Assembly: GCF_001870435.1 (NCBI RefSeq)
Contig: NZ_MDDR01000007.1
Coordinates: 186,001-250,000, forward strand
Length of the DNA stretch: 64,000 nt
Direction of reading: 5' to 3'
DNA from: Pseudomonas costantinii
GTDB lineage: Bacteria > Pseudomonadota > Gammaproteobacteria > Pseudomonadales > Pseudomonadaceae
Shown one piece after another: positions 32,817 through 42,844 of the stretch (position 1 is the stretch's first letter; each line of letters begins with the position of its first letter). A program made the position numbers and the translations under genes. The notes beneath the pieces were generated by a model that searched no databases, was not told the origin of the DNA, and saw only the letters and a program-made list of their open reading frames with translations.

Positions 32817-34139
32817 ATGAATACCTATACCGAACACACTGCTGACACCCCGGAAATCTACTCGCTGAAAAACGTGAACCGGGTATTCGGCAAAGGCAAA
32901 GACGAACTGCAAGTGCTCAGCGGCGTGGACCTGAAGCTGCACGAGGGCGAGATTGTCGGCATGCTTGGCCGCTCGGGCTCAGGCAAATCCACATTGCTGC
33001 GCATCATCGCCGGGCTGATCCAGCCGTCATCGGGCGAAGTTCGCTACCAGGGCGCGCCACTGAACGGCCCGGCCGAAGGCGTGGCCATGGTGTTCCAGAC
33101 CTTTGCGCTGTTCCCCTGGCTGACCGTGCTGGAAAACGTAGAGGCCGGCCTGCAAGCCTTGCAAGTCGAACGCAAGGAAACCCGCAGGCGCGCCCTGGCC
33201 GCCATCGACTTGATCGGCCTGGACGGTTTTGAAAACGCCTACCCCCGCGAGTTGTCCGGCGGCATGCGCCAGCGCGTAGGTTTTGCCCGGGGCCTGGTGG
33301 TCAACCCAACCTTGCTGCTGATGGACGAACCCTTCTCTGCCCTGGACGTGCTCACCGCCGAAACCCTGCGCACCGACCTGTTGGATTTGTGGAGCGGCAA
33401 ACAACTGCCGATCAAGTCGATCCTGATCGTGACCCACAACATCGAAGAAGCAGTGCTGATGTGCGACCGCATCCTGGTGCTGTCGTCCAACCCCGGCCGC
33501 GTGGTCGCCGAGATCAAGGTGCCGTTCCCGCACCCGCGCAACCGACTGGACCCAACCTTCCGGCAGATGGTCGACGACATCTATGCCCTGATGACCAACC
33601 GCCGCAGCGCCGATGCCAGCAGGGGCGTGCCTGAACTGAAAATGGGCAGCCTGTTGCCGGAAGTGTCCACCAACCTGATGGCCGGTTTGATCGAAACCCT
33701 GGCCGCCGAGCCCTACAACGGTCACGCCGGCCTGCCCACCGTGGCCGAACGGCGCTTGCTGGAGGTGGATGACCTGTTTCCGGTAGCGGAGATGCTTGAA
33801 CACTTGGGTTTCGCCGAACTCAAGGGCGCCGACATCACCCTCACCGACGCCGGCAAGCTATTCGCCGACTTCGGCACCCAGGAGCGCAAAACCCTGTTCG
33901 CAGAGCACCTGATCCGGCACGTGCCGTTGGCCGCGCGTATTCATCAAGTGCTGCTTGAGCGCAGCGGACACAGGGCACCACGGGTGCGCTTCGAGCAGGA
34001 GTTGGAAGACTCGATGACTGAAGCGTTTGTGGAGAAAACCCTGGAAAGCGTGGTGGCCTGGGGGCGGTATGCGGAGATTTTCTCCTATGACGACCACACC
34101 GAGACGTTCAGCCTGGATGACGTCGAAGGCAGTATGTAA
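32817..34139 (+). CDS. ABC transporter ATPase with C-terminal AAA-associated domain
   Basis: A 440-aa ATP-binding subunit. Walker A is GRSGSGKST, the Q-loop VFQTFALFPW, the signature LSGGMRQRVGFARG, Walker B LLLMDEPFSALD and the H-loop VTHNIEEA. After residue about 290 there is an additional domain of the AAA-associated C-terminal type (LLPEVSTNLMAGLIETLAAE; LTDAGKLFADFGTQERKTLF) found in some NitT/TauT-type ATPases. Two upstream starts exist (ATG 32802 overlapping the permease stop; TTG 32799). I prefer 32817, which has GGGA at about 9 nt. Confidence 0.9.
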   Translation: MNTYTEHTADTPEIYSLKNVNRVFGKGKDELQVLSGVDLKLHEGEIVGMLGRSGSGKSTLLRIIAGLIQPSSGEVRYQGAPLNGPAEGVAMVFQTFALFPWLTVLENVEAGLQALQVERKETRRRALAAIDLIGLDGFENAYPRELSGGMRQRVGFARGLVVNPTLLLMDEPFSALDVLTAETLRTDLLDLWSGKQLPIKSILIVTHNIEEAVLMCDRILVLSSNPGRVVAEIKVPFPHPRNRLDPTFRQMVDDIYALMTNRRSADASRGVPELKMGSLLPEVSTNLMAGLIETLAAEPYNGHAGLPTVAERRLLEVDDLFPVAEMLEHLGFAELKGADITLTDAGKLFADFGTQERKTLFAEHLIRHVPLAARIHQVLLERSGHRAPRVRFEQELEDSMTEAFVEKTLESVVAWGRYAEIFSYDDHTETFSLDDVEGSM

Positions 34140-34171
34140 GTCGAACACTTTCTATTAAGCAATACAGAACA

Positions 34172-34262
34172 AATGTGGGAGCTGGCTTGCCAGCGATGCA
34201 GACAACTCGGTACGTCAGGATTACCGAGGTGATGCTATCGCAGGCAAGCCAGCTCCCACATT
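34172..34262. repeat. REPIN (AATGTGGGAGCTGGCTTGC type)
   Basis: AATGTGGGAGCTGGCTTGC at the left and GCAAGCCAGCTCCCACATT at the right form an inverted doublet with an inner CGGTA/TACCG pair. It separates the ABC transporter from the convergent prpD. Confidence 0.9.
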
Positions 34263-34276
34263 GACCGCGGTGCTTT

Positions 34277-35761
34277 TTAGATCACGAACAGGTCCACGAA
34301 GCGGTTGACCGGCGTGGCTTCAAGCTTTGCCTGATCCTTGCACAACGCAAAAATCTCACCACTGCGCTGGACAGTAAACCGCGTAGCCAGGTTCGCCTTG
34401 AACTTGTCTTCCAGCAACGGAATGCCGTCCACCCGACGACGGCGATGGCCAATCGGGTATTCCACCACCACTTGCTCGGTACTGGAGCCATCCTTGAAAA
34501 ACACCTGCACCGCGTTGGCGATGGAGCGCTTGTCGGCCTCCAGGTATTCGCGGCTGTAACGTGGGTCTTCGACGATAACCATCTTCTCGCGCAACTCATC
34601 GATGATCGGATGCGCGGCATGAAACTCATCTTCGTACTGCTCGGCCACCAGGTTGCCGAATGCCAGGGGCACGGCGGTCATGTATTGCAGGCAGTGGTCG
34701 CGGTCAGCAGCGTTGGCCAGTTGGCCGACCTTGGAAATGATGCGGATCGCCGACTCGTGGGTCGTGATAACAATCCTGTCGATCTCATGCAGGCGGCTCT
34801 TGACCTGCGGGTGCAAAGTCACCGCCGCCTCGCACGCCGTTTGCGCATGAAACTCGGCCGGAAAGCTGATCTTGAACAACACGTTTTCCATCACATAAGT
34901 GCCGTAGGGCTGCGACAGGCTAAAGGCGCGTTTGTCTTCGGGCTTGAGCGCCAGGTCTTTATTGGTGTGGCTGAACAACACGTCATAGAAGCCCCACTGC
35001 GGCGCACTCAACACACCGGGAATGCCCATCTCGCCACGCAGGGCAATATCCGCCAGGCGCACGCCACGACTCGATGCATCCCCCGCCGCCCACGATTTAC
35101 GCGAGCCGGCGTTCGGCGCATGACGGTAAGTGCGCAGCGCCTGCCCATCGACAAACGCATGGGACAGAGCCGCCAGCAACTGCTCACGGTTGGCGCCCAT
35201 CAGCTTGGCGGTAACGGCGGTGGAGGCGACTTTCACCAGCAGCACATGGTCGAGGCCGACACGGTTGAAGGAGTTTTCCAGAGCAATCACGCCCTGAATT
35301 TCGTGGGCCATGATCATCGCCTCCAGCACCGCGCGCACGGTCAGCGGCGCTTCGCCGTTGGCCACGCGTTTTTGCGAGAGGTGATCTGCCACCGCGAGGA
35401 TGCCGCCCAGGTTATCCGAGGGGTGGCCCCATTCTGCGGCGAGCCAGGTGTCGTTGTAGTCGAGCCAGCGCACGATACAACCGATGTCCCAGGCTGCCTT
35501 CACGGGGTCCAAGCGGAACGAAGTGCCCGGTACTCGCGCGCCAAACGGGACTACGGTGCCTTCGACGATAGGCCCCAGGTGCTTGGTGCACTCAGGGAAA
35601 CGCAGGGCCAAAAGACCGCAGCCCAAGGTGTCCATCAGGCAGTTGCGGGCGGTGTCCAACGCGTCCCGTGAGTCGATCCGGTAGTTGAGGACATAGTCGG
35701 CGATGTCCTGCAGGACTTGGTCGTAGTCGGGGCGGTTGTTCTGGTCGACGTTGGCGCTCAT
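34277..35761 (-). CDS. prpD: 2-methylcitrate dehydratase PrpD
   Basis: A 494-aa MmgE/PrpD-family enzyme ([58 protein letters not shown]). It dehydrates 2-methylcitrate in the propionate-degrading methylcitrate cycle. The presence of acnD/prpF in the same operon gives a second, iron-sulfur route to the same step. It is the last gene of the prp operon. Confidence 0.95.
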   Translation of the reverse strand: MSANVDQNNRPDYDQVLQDIADYVLNYRIDSRDALDTARNCLMDTLGCGLLALRFPECTKHLGPIVEGTVVPFGARVPGTSFRLDPVKAAWDIGCIVRWLDYNDTWLAAEWGHPSDNLGGILAVADHLSQKRVANGEAPLTVRAVLEAMIMAHEIQGVIALENSFNRVGLDHVLLVKVASTAVTAKLMGANREQLLAALSHAFVDGQALRTYRHAPNAGSRKSWAAGDASSRGVRLADIALRGEMGIPGVLSAPQWGFYDVLFSHTNKDLALKPEDKRAFSLSQPYGTYVMENVLFKISFPAEFHAQTACEAAVTLHPQVKSRLHEIDRIVITTHESAIRIISKVGQLANAADRDHCLQYMTAVPLAFGNLVAEQYEDEFHAAHPIIDELREKMVIVEDPRYSREYLEADKRSIANAVQVFFKDGSSTEQVVVEYPIGHRRRRVDGIPLLEDKFKANLATRFTVQRSGEIFALCKDQAKLEATPVNRFVDLFVI

Positions 35762-35875
35762 GGCAGTACTCCAAAAATGGGTGGGGTCAGTCCTCGGGCT
35801 CACGATTGATGGTGTTATGGCAGGTCTGATTGCCTGCCTTGGTATGGAAGATCCCACAGGGGGAGGTGCAAAAAA

Positions 35876-37066
35876 TCAGAACGCGTCGCCGGGGATTCGC
35901 ACGAAGCCCTCCATCAACACCCGGGCACTGCGGCTCATGATGGCTTTCTTCACCACCCATTCACCGTTGACTTCACTGGCTTCGGCGCCGACGCGCAAAG
36001 TGCCGGACGGATGCCCAAATCGCACCGCGTTACGCTCAACACCACCGGCCGCCAGGTTAACCAAGGTCCCCGAAATCGCCGCCGCCGTGCCTATCGCCAC
36101 CGCCGCCGTGCCCATCATCGCGTGGTGCAACTTGCCCATGGACAGCGCGCGTACCAGCAGGTCCACATCACCCGCCTTGATCGCCTTGCCACTGGACGCC
36201 ACGTAATCCGCTGGCCTCGCTACAAACGCCACTTTAGGCGTGTGCTGACGCTGGGCGGCTTCGTCCAGGTGCTTGATCAGGCCCATGCGCAGCGCGCCGT
36301 AGGCACGCACCGTTTCGAACATCGCCAGGGCTTTGGGGTCGCTATTGATCGCGCCTTGCAGCTCGGTGCCGGTATAGCCGAGGTCTTCGGCATTGATAAA
36401 AATCGTCGGGATGCCCGCGTTGATCAGCGTCGCCTTAAAGGTGCCGACGCCGGGCACTTCCAAGTCGTCGATCAGGTTCCCGGTGGGGAACATCGAACCA
36501 CCGCCGCCCTCTTCTTCCGCCGCCGGGTCCATAAATTCCAGCTGCACTTCGGCGGCCGGGAAGGTCACGCCGTCCAGTTCAAAGTCACCGGTTTCCTGCA
36601 CCGCGCCGTCGGTGATCGGCACGTGGGCGATGATGGTCTTGCCGATATTCGCCTGCCATACCCGCACCACGGCCACGCCGTTGTGGGGCACGCGAGCGGG
36701 GTCGATCAAGCCCGCGCTGATAGCAAACGAACCGACCGCCGCCGACAGGTTGCCGCAGTTGCCGCTCCAATCGACAAACGGTTTGTCGATGGAGACCTGG
36801 CCAAACAGGTAGTCCACGTCGTGATCGGCGCGGGCGCTTTTAGCCAGGATCACGGTCTTGCTGGTGCTGGACGTGGCACCGCCCATGCCGTCGATTTGCT
36901 TGTCGTAGGGGTCGGGGCTGCCGATCACCCGCAGCAGCAAAGCATCGCGCGCGGCACCCGGCACCTGCGCCGATTCGGGCAGGTCCTGGAGGCTGAAAAA
37001 TACGCCCTTGCTGGTGCCGCCGCGCATATAGGTGGCGGGGATCTTGATTTGCGGTACGTGTGCCAT
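35876..37066 (-). CDS. prpF: AcnD accessory protein / aconitate isomerase-like PrpF
   Basis: A 396-aa protein of the diaminopimelate-epimerase fold (IPATYMRGGTSKGVFF; WSGNCGNLSAAVGSFAI; HHAMMGTAAVAIGTAAAI). PrpF isomerises the 2-methylaconitate made by AcnD so that the cycle can continue. AGAGGA precedes the ATG at 37066. It lies 11 nt after acnD. Confidence 0.95.
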   Translation of the reverse strand: MAHVPQIKIPATYMRGGTSKGVFFSLQDLPESAQVPGAARDALLLRVIGSPDPYDKQIDGMGGATSSTSKTVILAKSARADHDVDYLFGQVSIDKPFVDWSGNCGNLSAAVGSFAISAGLIDPARVPHNGVAVVRVWQANIGKTIIAHVPITDGAVQETGDFELDGVTFPAAEVQLEFMDPAAEEEGGGGSMFPTGNLIDDLEVPGVGTFKATLINAGIPTIFINAEDLGYTGTELQGAINSDPKALAMFETVRAYGALRMGLIKHLDEAAQRQHTPKVAFVARPADYVASSGKAIKAGDVDLLVRALSMGKLHHAMMGTAAVAIGTAAAISGTLVNLAAGGVERNAVRFGHPSGTLRVGAEASEVNGEWVVKKAIMSRSARVLMEGFVRIPGDAF

Positions 37067-37077
37067 GGTTATCCTCT

Positions 37078-39672
37078 TCAGGCGGTCGCCGCCGATTCCA
37101 GGAAGTCCTGGGCAAAACGTTGCAACACGCCGCCCGCCTCGTAGATCGACACTTCTTCGGCGGTGTCCAGGCGGCAAGTCACCGGCACTTCGACACGCTC
37201 GCCATTCTTGCGGTTGATCACCAACGTCAGCGTGGCACGCGGAGTGCGCTCGCCAACCACGTCATAGGTTTCGCTGCCATCGATTTTCAGTGTGTTGCGG
37301 TCGGTGCCCGGCAAAAACTCCAGCGGCAACACGCCCATGCCCACCAGGTTGGTACGGTGGATGCGCTCGAAGCCTTCAGCGGCGATCGCCTCCACACCGG
37401 CCAAACGTACGCCCTTGGCCGCCCAGTCGCGGGACGAACCCTGGCCGTAGTCGGCGCCGGCAATAATGATCAGCGGTTGCTTGCGCTCCATGTAGGTTTC
37501 GATGGCTTCCCACATCCGCGTGACCTGACCCTCAGGCTCGACACGCGCCAGGGAACCCTGCTTGACCTTGCCGTTCTCAACCACCATTTCGTTGAACAGT
37601 TTCGGGTTGGCAAAAGTCGCGCGCTGCGCGGTCAGGTGGTCGCCACGGTGAGTCGCGTAGGAGTTGAAGTCGACTTCCGGCAGGCCCATTTTCGCCAGGT
37701 ATTCACCGGCGGCGCTGTCGAGCATGATCGCATTGGACGGCGACAGGTGGTCAGTGGTGATGTTGTCCGGCAGCACTGCCAGCGGGCGCATCCCCTTGAG
37801 CGGACGTGCGCCGGCCAGTGCGCCTTCCCAGTAAGGCGGGCGGCGGATATAGGTGCTTTGCGGGCGCCAGTCGTACAACGGCGCGACCTTCGGGCCGGTG
37901 TCTTCGTGGATCGCGAACATCGGGATGTAGACCTTGCGGAACTGCTCCGGCTTGACCGAGGCCTTGACCACCGCGTCGATCTCTTCGTCGCTCGGCCAGA
38001 TGTCTTTCAGGCGGATTTCCTTGCCGTTGGCGTCAAGGCCCAGCACGTCTTTTTCGATGTCGAAACGGATGGTGCCGGCAATCGCGTAAGCCACCACCAG
38101 CGGCGGTGAGGCCAGGAACGCTTGCTTGGCATACGGGTGAATACGCCCATCGAAGTTGCGGTTGCCCGACAGCACGGCGGTGGCGTAAAGGTCGCGGTCG
38201 ATGATTTCCTGCTGGATCACCGGGTCGAGTGCGCCGGACATGCCATTGCAGGTGGTGCAGGCAAACGCCACCACACCGAAACCCAGTTGCTCAAGCTCAG
38301 TGGTCAAACCCGCTTCATCGAGGTACATCGCCACGGTTTTCGAGCCCGGCGCCAACGATGATTTGACCCACGGCTTGCGGGTCAACCCCAGCTTGTTGGC
38401 ATTACGCGCCAGCAGGCCTGCGGCAATCACGTTGCGCGGGTTACTGGTATTGGTGCAACTGGTGATGGCCGCGATGATCACCGCGCCGTCGGGCATTTGC
38501 CCTGGCACGTCTTCCCACTGGCCGGAAATGCCTTTGGCCGCCAGGTCGCTGGTGGCAACACGGGCGTGCGGGTTGCTCGGGCCCGCCATATTGCGCACAA
38601 CGCTGGACAGGTCGAAGGTCAGGCCGCGCTCGTATTGCGCGCCTTTGAGGTCGTCCGCCCACAAGCCGGTGTGGCGAGCGTATTGCTCCACCAGAGTGAC
38701 TTGTTCGTCTTCGCGGCCGGTGAGTTTCAGGTAAGCGATGGTCTGCTGGTCGATGTAAAACATCGCCGCAGTAGCGCCGTATTCCGGGGCCATGTTGGAG
38801 ATGGTTGCACGGTCGCCCAGGGTAAGCGCCGATGCACCTTCGCCGAAGAATTCCAGCCACGCCCCGACCACTTTCTGTTTACGCAGGAACTCGGTCAGCG
38901 CCAGCACCATGTCGGTGGCGGTGATGCCTGGTTGCAGCTTGCCCGTCAGCTCCACGCCGACGCTTTCCGGCAGGCGCATCCACGACGCACGGCCGAGCAT
39001 GACGCTTTCAGCTTCCAGCCCGCCGACGCCGATGGCAATCACGCCCAGGGCATCTACGTGGGGGGTGTGGCTGTCGGTACCGACGCACGTGTCGGGGAAG
39101 GCTATACCGTCACGCACCTGAATCACCGGAGACATTTTCTCCAGATTGATCTGGTGCATGATGCCGTTGCCCGGCGGGATCACGTCGACGTTCTTGAAGG
39201 CCTTTTTGGTCCACTCAATAAAGTGGAAACGGTCTTCATTGCGGCGGTCTTCGATGGCGCGGTTTTTCTCGAATGCCTGCGGGTCAAACCCACCGGCTTC
39301 GACGGCCAGGGAGTGGTCGACGATCAGTTGGGTCGGCACCACCGGGTTGACCTGCGCCGGGTCACCGCCTTGCAGGGCGATGGCATCGCGCAGGCCGGCG
39401 AGGTCCACGAGGGCGGTCTGGCCGAGGATGTCATGGCACACCACGCGCGCCGGGAACCACGGGAAGTCGAGGTCGCGCTTGCGTTCGATCAGTTGGCTCA
39501 GGGACGCGTTAAGGGTGGCCGGGTCGCAACGGCGCACCAGGTTTTCCGCGAGTACGCGAGAGGTGTAGGGCAAAGTGGCGTAGGCGCCGGAGGTGATTGC
39601 TTCGACAGCCGCACGGGCGTCGAAGAAATCCAGGCGGCTGCCGGGCAACGGTTTGCGAAATTCAGTGTTCAT
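37078..39672 (-). CDS. acnD: Fe/S-dependent 2-methylisocitrate dehydratase AcnD
   Basis: An 864-aa aconitase-family enzyme. Cluster ligands are visible at ITSCTNTSNP and in VVAFACTTCNGMSG; substrate-binding motifs are VGTDSHTPHVDALGVIAIG and AGADYGQGSSRDWAAKG. It makes 2-methylaconitate from 2-methylcitrate. Length is normal for AcnD. The ATG at 39672 (MNTEFRKPLPGSRLDFFDAR) is the usual family start. Confidence 0.95.
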   Translation of the reverse strand: MNTEFRKPLPGSRLDFFDARAAVEAITSGAYATLPYTSRVLAENLVRRCDPATLNASLSQLIERKRDLDFPWFPARVVCHDILGQTALVDLAGLRDAIALQGGDPAQVNPVVPTQLIVDHSLAVEAGGFDPQAFEKNRAIEDRRNEDRFHFIEWTKKAFKNVDVIPPGNGIMHQINLEKMSPVIQVRDGIAFPDTCVGTDSHTPHVDALGVIAIGVGGLEAESVMLGRASWMRLPESVGVELTGKLQPGITATDMVLALTEFLRKQKVVGAWLEFFGEGASALTLGDRATISNMAPEYGATAAMFYIDQQTIAYLKLTGREDEQVTLVEQYARHTGLWADDLKGAQYERGLTFDLSSVVRNMAGPSNPHARVATSDLAAKGISGQWEDVPGQMPDGAVIIAAITSCTNTSNPRNVIAAGLLARNANKLGLTRKPWVKSSLAPGSKTVAMYLDEAGLTTELEQLGFGVVAFACTTCNGMSGALDPVIQQEIIDRDLYATAVLSGNRNFDGRIHPYAKQAFLASPPLVVAYAIAGTIRFDIEKDVLGLDANGKEIRLKDIWPSDEEIDAVVKASVKPEQFRKVYIPMFAIHEDTGPKVAPLYDWRPQSTYIRRPPYWEGALAGARPLKGMRPLAVLPDNITTDHLSPSNAIMLDSAAGEYLAKMGLPEVDFNSYATHRGDHLTAQRATFANPKLFNEMVVENGKVKQGSLARVEPEGQVTRMWEAIETYMERKQPLIIIAGADYGQGSSRDWAAKGVRLAGVEAIAAEGFERIHRTNLVGMGVLPLEFLPGTDRNTLKIDGSETYDVVGERTPRATLTLVINRKNGERVEVPVTCRLDTAEEVSIYEAGGVLQRFAQDFLESAATA

Positions 39673-39724
39673 CGTCAGGACTCGGTCACGGTGGTTACAA
39701 AAGGAGAAAATGGCGACTGACCAA

Positions 39725-39752
39725 GGTGGGAGGGGGCTTGCTCCCTCCCACA
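39725..39752. repeat. REP singlet between prpC and acnD
   Basis: GGTGGGAGGGGGCTTGC followed at once by TCCCTCCCAC folds into a short hairpin of the GTGGGAGGGGGCTTGC type. It lies inside the operon and may alter relative expression of prpC and acnD. Confidence 0.8.
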
Positions 39753-39792
39753 TTTGATTGGGTTTTCACCCCCAAATCGCCGGTTTCCTCAC

Positions 39793-40920
39793 TCAGCGAC
39801 GTTCGATTGGCACGAACTTGCGCTGCTCAACGCCGACGTACTCGGCGCTCGGACGGATGATGCGGTTGTTGGCACGCTGTTCGAACACATGCGCGGCCCA
39901 CCCGGTGAGCCGCGAGCACACGAAGATCGGGGTGAACAGCTTGGTCGGGATGCCCATGAAGTGGTACGCCGAGGCATGGTAGAAGTCGGCGTTGGGGAAC
40001 AGTTTTTTCTGTTCCCACATGGTCTTGTCGATGGCTTCGGACACAGGGAACAACACCTTGTCACCCACCTCGTCAGCGAGTTTTTTCGCCCAGCCCTTGA
40101 TCACTTCGTTGCGCGGGTCGCTGTCTTTATAGATCGCGTGGCCGAAGCCCATGATCTTGTCCTTGCGCGCCAGCATGCCGAGGGTGCCATCGATGGCTTC
40201 CTGGGCTGAGGCGAAACGCTCGATCATTTCCATCGCTGCTTCATTGGCGCCGCCGTGCAACGGGCCGCGCAGGGAGCCAATGGCGGCGGTGACGCAAGAA
40301 TAGAGGTCAGACAGCGTCGAAGCACACACCCGAGCGGTAAAGGTCGAGGCGTTGAATTCGTGTTCGGCGTAGAGGATCAGCGACACGTTCATCACTTTGA
40401 CGTGCAACTCGCTCGGTTTCTTGCCGTGCAGCAGGTGCAGGAAATGGCCGCCGATGCTTGGCTCGTCGGTCACGCAGTTAATGCGTTTACCGTCGTGGCT
40501 GAAGCGGTACCAGTAACACATGATCGCCGGGAAGGCCGCGAGCAAGCGGTCAGTGACATCGTGCTGCACGCTGAAATCTTTCTCGGGCTCGATATTGCCG
40601 AGGAACGAGCAACCGGTGCGCATAACGTCCATCGGGTGGGCGTCGGCGGGAATGCGTTCCAGCACTTCTTTCAGCGCCTGAGGCAGGTCGCGCAGTTTGC
40701 TCAGCTTGGCGCTGTAGGCGGCCAGTTCGGTCTGGGTCGGCAGTTCACCGTACAACAGCAGATAGGCGACTTCTTCAAACTGCGCGTCAGCGGCGAGTTC
40801 GCGCACATCGTAGCCGCGATAAGTCAGGCCGGCACCGGCCTGGCCCACGGTGGACAGTGCGGTCTGCCCAGCCACTTGGCCACGCAGGCCGGCGCCGCTC
40901 AGTACTTTTGCTTCAGCCAT
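39793..40920 (-). CDS. prpC: 2-methylcitrate synthase
   Basis: A 375-aa citrate-synthase-family enzyme condensing propionyl-CoA with oxaloacetate. Catalytic segments include HEFNAST (His-Glu region), GPLHGGANEAAMEM and MGFGHAIYKDSDPR. The operon context (prpB upstream, acnD downstream) fixes it as the methylcitrate form. Confidence 0.96.
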   Translation of the reverse strand: MAEAKVLSGAGLRGQVAGQTALSTVGQAGAGLTYRGYDVRELAADAQFEEVAYLLLYGELPTQTELAAYSAKLSKLRDLPQALKEVLERIPADAHPMDVMRTGCSFLGNIEPEKDFSVQHDVTDRLLAAFPAIMCYWYRFSHDGKRINCVTDEPSIGGHFLHLLHGKKPSELHVKVMNVSLILYAEHEFNASTFTARVCASTLSDLYSCVTAAIGSLRGPLHGGANEAAMEMIERFASAQEAIDGTLGMLARKDKIMGFGHAIYKDSDPRNEVIKGWAKKLADEVGDKVLFPVSEAIDKTMWEQKKLFPNADFYHASAYHFMGIPTKLFTPIFVCSRLTGWAAHVFEQRANNRIIRPSAEYVGVEQRKFVPIERR

Positions 40921-40961
40921 GTCTGTTCTCCAATCTTGAATTTATTAGGGAGGCGCGTTCG

Positions 40962-41855
40962 TTACTTTTTCGCGGCGAACAGCGCGTCGAGCTTCTGCTC
41001 GAAGGTGTGATAGTCAATGCGATCGTAAAGCTCCATGCGGGTTTGCATGGTGTCGATCACGTTCTGCTGAGTGCCATCGCGACGAATCGCGGTGTAGACG
41101 TTCTCGGCGGCCTTGTTCATGGCACGGAAGGCCGAGAGCGGGTACAACACGATGGAAACATCGGCAGATTTCAACTGTTCGACGGTGTACAGCGGGGTCG
41201 AACCGAATTCGGTGATATTGGCCAGAATCGGCGCTTTCACGCGGGAGGCGAACAGCTTGTACATCTCCAGCTCAGTGATGGCTTCCGGGAACACCATATC
41301 GGCGCCAGCTTCAATACAGGCGGCGGCACGCTCCAGGGCGGACTCCAAACCTTCGACGGCCAGCGCATCGGTGCGCGCCATGATCACAAAGCTGTCATCG
41401 GTGCGCGCATCCACGGCAGCCTTGATGCGGTCGACCATTTCCTGCTGGGACACGATTTCTTTGTTCGGGCGATGCCCGCAGCGCTTGGCGCCGACCTGGT
41501 CTTCGATGTGAATCGCCGCCGCGCCGAACTTGATCATCGACTTGACGGTGCGCGCCACGTTGAACGCCGAGGAGCCGAAACCGGTGTCCACGTCCACCAA
41601 CAGCGGCAGGTCGCACACGTCGGTGATGCGGCGCACGTCAGTCAGCACGTCATCCAAGCCAGTGATGCCCAGGTCCGGCACGCCGAGGGAGCCGGCAGCG
41701 ACGCCGCCACCCGACAGGTAGATCGCCTTGAAACCGGCGCGCTTGGCCAGCAGCGCGTGGTTGGCGTTGATCGCGCCGACCACCTGCAACGGCTGTTCGC
41801 TGGCGACCGCATCACGGAAACGCTGGCCTGGAGTGCTCTTATTGTTGGAACTCAT
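40962..41855 (-). CDS. prpB: 2-methylisocitrate lyase
   Basis: A 297-aa isocitrate-lyase-superfamily enzyme cleaving 2-methylisocitrate to pyruvate and succinate. The active-site motif KRCGH (Lys-Arg-Cys-Gly-His) is in [15 protein letters not shown], and metal ligands are in [10 protein letters not shown] and HIEDQVG. Its start overlaps the stop of the regulator gene. Confidence 0.97.
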   Translation of the reverse strand: MSSNNKSTPGQRFRDAVASEQPLQVVGAINANHALLAKRAGFKAIYLSGGGVAAGSLGVPDLGITGLDDVLTDVRRITDVCDLPLLVDVDTGFGSSAFNVARTVKSMIKFGAAAIHIEDQVGAKRCGHRPNKEIVSQQEMVDRIKAAVDARTDDSFVIMARTDALAVEGLESALERAAACIEAGADMVFPEAITELEMYKLFASRVKAPILANITEFGSTPLYTVEQLKSADVSIVLYPLSAFRAMNKAAENVYTAIRRDGTQQNVIDTMQTRMELYDRIDYHTFEQKLDALFAAKK

Positions 41856-42574
41856 GACTCACCTCGCTGAGTGGCTGTCTGGGGGGCGCCGTCGGGAAAA
41901 TGACGAGCAATATTGCGTTTGGAGGCGCCGATATGGCGGCGCATCAATAACTCGGCCAGCTCACCGTCGCGATCGGCAATCGCATCAAGAATGCGGTGAT
42001 GCTCGGCAAAGGCCTGGCGTGGACGATTGGGGGTGGCGGAGAACTGGATGCGGTACATGCGCACCAATTGGTACAGCTCGCCGCAGAGCATTTGGGTGAG
42101 GGTGCGATTGCCGGCGCCCTGGATGATCCGGTAATGAAAGTCGAAGTCGCCTTCCTGCTGGTAGTACCCGAGGCCAGCCTGGAACGCTTCGTCGCGCTCA
42201 TGGGTGTGCAACACCTGGCGCAGTTCTTCGATTTCCGCGTCAGTCATGCGCTCGGCAGCCAGACGGCACGCCATGCCTTCGAGGGATTCGCGGATTTCAT
42301 AGAGTTCGATCAGTTCGGCGTGACTCAGGGAAACTACCCGCGCTCCGACGTGGGGCACGCGCACCAGCAGGCGCTGGCCTTCCAGACGGTGGATCGCCTC
42401 GCGCAACGGGCCGCGGCTGATGCCGTAGGTGCGCGCCAGCTCCGGCTCGGAAATCTTGCTGCCGGGGGCAATTTCGCCCTTGACGATGGCAGCCTGGATA
42501 CGCCGGAAGACGTTCTCGGACATGGTCTGGGAATCGTCTTGCGCCACCACTGGGGTTTCCAGCTGATCCAGCAT
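41852..42574 (-). CDS. GntR (FCD) regulator of the methylcitrate operon
   Basis: A 240-aa repressor-type protein. The N-terminal winged helix ([37 protein letters not shown]) is followed by an FCD ligand domain with metal/ligand residues ([34 protein letters not shown]). It begins the prp operon and overlaps prpB by 4 nt, so it should autoregulate. The ligand is probably a cycle intermediate such as methylcitrate (inference). Confidence 0.92.
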   Translation of the reverse strand: MLDQLETPVVAQDDSQTMSENVFRRIQAAIVKGEIAPGSKISEPELARTYGISRGPLREAIHRLEGQRLLVRVPHVGARVVSLSHAELIELYEIRESLEGMACRLAAERMTDAEIEELRQVLHTHERDEAFQAGLGYYQQEGDFDFHYRIIQGAGNRTLTQMLCGELYQLVRMYRIQFSATPNRPRQAFAEHHRILDAIADRDGELAELLMRRHIGASKRNIARHFPDGAPQTATQRGES

Positions 42575-42584
42575 ATTGTCGACA
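42574..42584. promoter_or_regulatory. Second TGTCGACA site at the regulator start codon
   Basis: TATTGTCGACA shares its core with the perfect palindrome at 42648-42659 and lies immediately against the ATG of the GntR gene. Together they suggest two operator sites about 74 bp apart. Confidence 0.5.
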
Positions 42585-42647
42585 CCTTTAAAATCAATGT
42601 CGCAAAAACTAGCTAATTAGCGCCTTGCAGTCAAAGAATAAATCAAC

Positions 42648-42659
42648 ATTGTCGACAAT
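42648..42659. promoter_or_regulatory. GntR-type operator upstream of the prp operon
   Basis: ATTGTCGACAAT is a perfect 12-bp palindrome about 75 bp upstream of the regulator start. It matches the general shape of FCD-GntR operators. Confidence 0.7.
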
Positions 42660-42757
42660 CGTCTAATAACCCCTTTTGCACTCTATAGGGGCATGGCCGC
42701 CTGCCAGCGCTGGCGCCAGAAAAGCATCATGTTAGAATGCCCGCCGCTTTTGCCTGA

Positions 42758-42769
42758 CATCACGTGATG
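42758..42769. promoter_or_regulatory. CATCACGTGATG palindrome upstream of the retropepsin-like gene
   Basis: A perfect 12-bp palindrome 75 nt before the start at 42845, downstream of a possible promoter region (TTAGAAT). The regulator is unknown. Confidence 0.35.
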
Positions 42770-42844
42770 AAATGGCGCACCAGAGATTGCGCAGCAATGC
42801 CAGTCGCCTTGAATTGAACATCGCACGGCACCGCCTCAGGATCT

